The notes below the pieces were generated by a model, which saw nothing but the letters and a program-made list of their open reading frames with translations, ran no database searches and was not told the DNA's origin. From assembly GCA_963575745.1 (NCBI GenBank), contig CAUYUJ010014177.1, forward strand, positions 1-64,000: a DNA stretch of 64,000 nt. Direction: 5' to 3'. Below are positions 62,801-64,000 of this stretch, piece by piece. This DNA comes from Prorocentrum cordatum (taxonomy: Eukaryota; Sar; Dinophyceae; Prorocentrales; Prorocentraceae). Position 1 is the first letter of the stretch; the number at the start of each line of letters is the position of its first letter. The position numbers and the translations under genes are program-made.

Positions 62801-64000
62801 CTGGCTGGGGCCTGCCGGACCGAGCGGCAGGTCGCGGCCTCTGCGCCGTGCTCTTGCCGAAGCGCACCGGCAGCGCACCTCTGCGACCCCAAGGGTGGGC
62901 GTCGCGTAATGGGGGGGCGATGAAGGGGGGGGGGGGGGAGGCGCGGAGGGCTGCAGAAGAGGGGCCCTTAAGGGCCCCTAAGGGGGTCCTTGGGGGCCCA
63001 CAAGGAGGGCCTTCAGGGCCTCAAAAAGGGGCGCTTCTCCCCCCCGATGCATTCGCCCCCCAAAAGTTCACGCCCAACCCCGGCTCACCTTCGGCGAACC
63101 CTGTCGGAGGGCCCGCCAATTTGGCCGGAGGCCCAGGGGGCGGGTGCGCGGAGCCCGTGGCCCAGGGGCCGTGGGGCGGGCGGGCCCCGGCTGTGCCGCG
63201 GCAGGCCGCTGGCTTTGTGCCGCGCGCTTCTGTCGCAGCACCTCTGCGACCCGAGGCGCATCTTCGGCGAGTCGTCGTCGCGCTCTGGGCAGCTTACTGA
63301 TTTTCGTTTTCTTTCCATCGTGGCTTTCTGGCGCTCCCTGCTGTGTCGTCCGTGGGCAGGAGCACTGCCAGTGCCCGTCACGGACACCAGCACGTCAGCT
63401 CTGCGACCTCCCTCCAAATCTTCAGACCCCCGACGTCGTATCTTTTTGCCCCCCCCCGCAACGTGTGCCCCAGGAGGTCTGGACTCCGACCACTTCCCCG
63501 GGATCAGCTTCTCATCCTGAGCCAGTTCTCGGCGCTCTCGGGGCCCCGGCAAGAGCCCCCGGAGGCCGAAGATTGTCAGATGAGCGACGCAGAGCAACGG
63601 GGTCGATTGCGCCCACCTTCGCGCGTAAGTTGCCCCGCGCACGGTCGCGCGTGCGCGCCCTCGTTTCCAGTGCAGCGTGCCGTGCTGGCGGCCCGCGTGA
63701 GCCACTGCGCAAGGTCGCCACGGTCGGGCCGAGGTACAAGATCGATGTCGGTTCGGGGAGGGTGCCCTGATGTTCTTCGTGCTTGCTGGATGCTGGATCC
63801 TGGGAGAGGGTGCCCTCGAATGTTCTTCAGTTTGACCGGCGGAGGGTCTCATGTTGCTGCAGGGGGCTCTTCCGTCCTACAGAGCGCTCATTTCTAATTC
63901 GTGGGCACAACGCTGCCGACTCCATCCAGTCGGCACCTCTCGTTTCTAATTCGTGGCCGGAATTGGAAATGACCAGGATTAGAAACAAGGAGTGCGCTTG
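62801..64000. other. Interval without recognised gene
   Basis: An 18-bp perfect palindrome GGGGCCCTTAAGGGCCCC lies at 62,961-62,978. Two GAGGGTGCCCT-GATGTTCTTC copies are at 63,757 and 63,805. TTTCTAATTCGTGG occurs at about 63,891 and 63,935, and its inverted partner GGATTAGAAAC near 63,975. No domain was recognised. Confidence 0.5.

Overview
The window looks like nuclear DNA of a dinoflagellate. It is very GC-rich, has no prokaryotic operons, and carries diverged LINE-like (non-LTR) retrotransposons whose protein order (Cys-motif/coiled-coil ORF1, EEP endonuclease, reverse transcriptase, zinc motif, RNase H, C-terminal zinc motif) fits elements known from dinoflagellate genomes. It is also saturated with (GGA/CCT)n, (ATC/GAT)n and (AGT)n tracts. 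This assignment is an inference; no rRNA, tRNA, spliced-leader RNA gene or intact host gene was found to confirm it.

Layout. 1-2.6 kb: relic with EEP and RNase H but no RT. 3.5-7.6 kb: LINE-1, ORF1 plus EEP plus RT, cut off at an (ATC)n tract. 8.0-16.0 kb: LINE-2, full domain set, frameshifted, with an in-phase two-copy repeat between ORF1 and ORF2. 16.5-22.7 kb: composite repeat module M1, an 83-bp array into which LINE-3 (17,515-22,267) inserted, leaving a perfect 15-bp target duplication and a short A tail. 22.76-23.55 kb: broken membrane-protein gene on the minus strand. 23.6-25.6 kb: GGA and (AGT)n arrays with a 100-N gap. 25.66-26.6 kb: minus-strand LINE-5 tail (RNase H plus zinc motif). 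26.6-33.7 kb: low-complexity DNA, degenerate minisatellites, a 37-bp perfect palindrome, a 39-nt-arm inverted repeat and a GATCGAT minisatellite. 33.5-34.8 and 38.8-40.0 kb: modules M2 and M3. 41.0-43.0 kb: LINE-4 tail with three zinc motifs and a separate downstream ORF. 43-52 kb: microsatellites, an AT-rich island and M4 (inverted, truncated near-copy of M3). 52.3-52.9 kb: 13-bp minisatellite. 54.6-56.3 kb: 157-bp satellite. 57-64 kb: two pairs of dispersed repeats, CCT tracts, a second 100-N gap.

Three themes tie the window together. (1) A composite repeat, (GGA)n / ~280-bp segment / 83-bp array / ~90-bp segment / (GGA)n, occurs three times plus one truncated inverted copy. (2) Four of the five LINE copies begin directly after a (CCT)n tract in their own sense orientation. 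(3) Coding capacity is almost entirely retroelement-derived and decayed; the best candidates for intact or near-intact reading frames are the LINE-4 downstream ORF and the LINE-3 ORF2, which has two in-frame stops and one frameshift.
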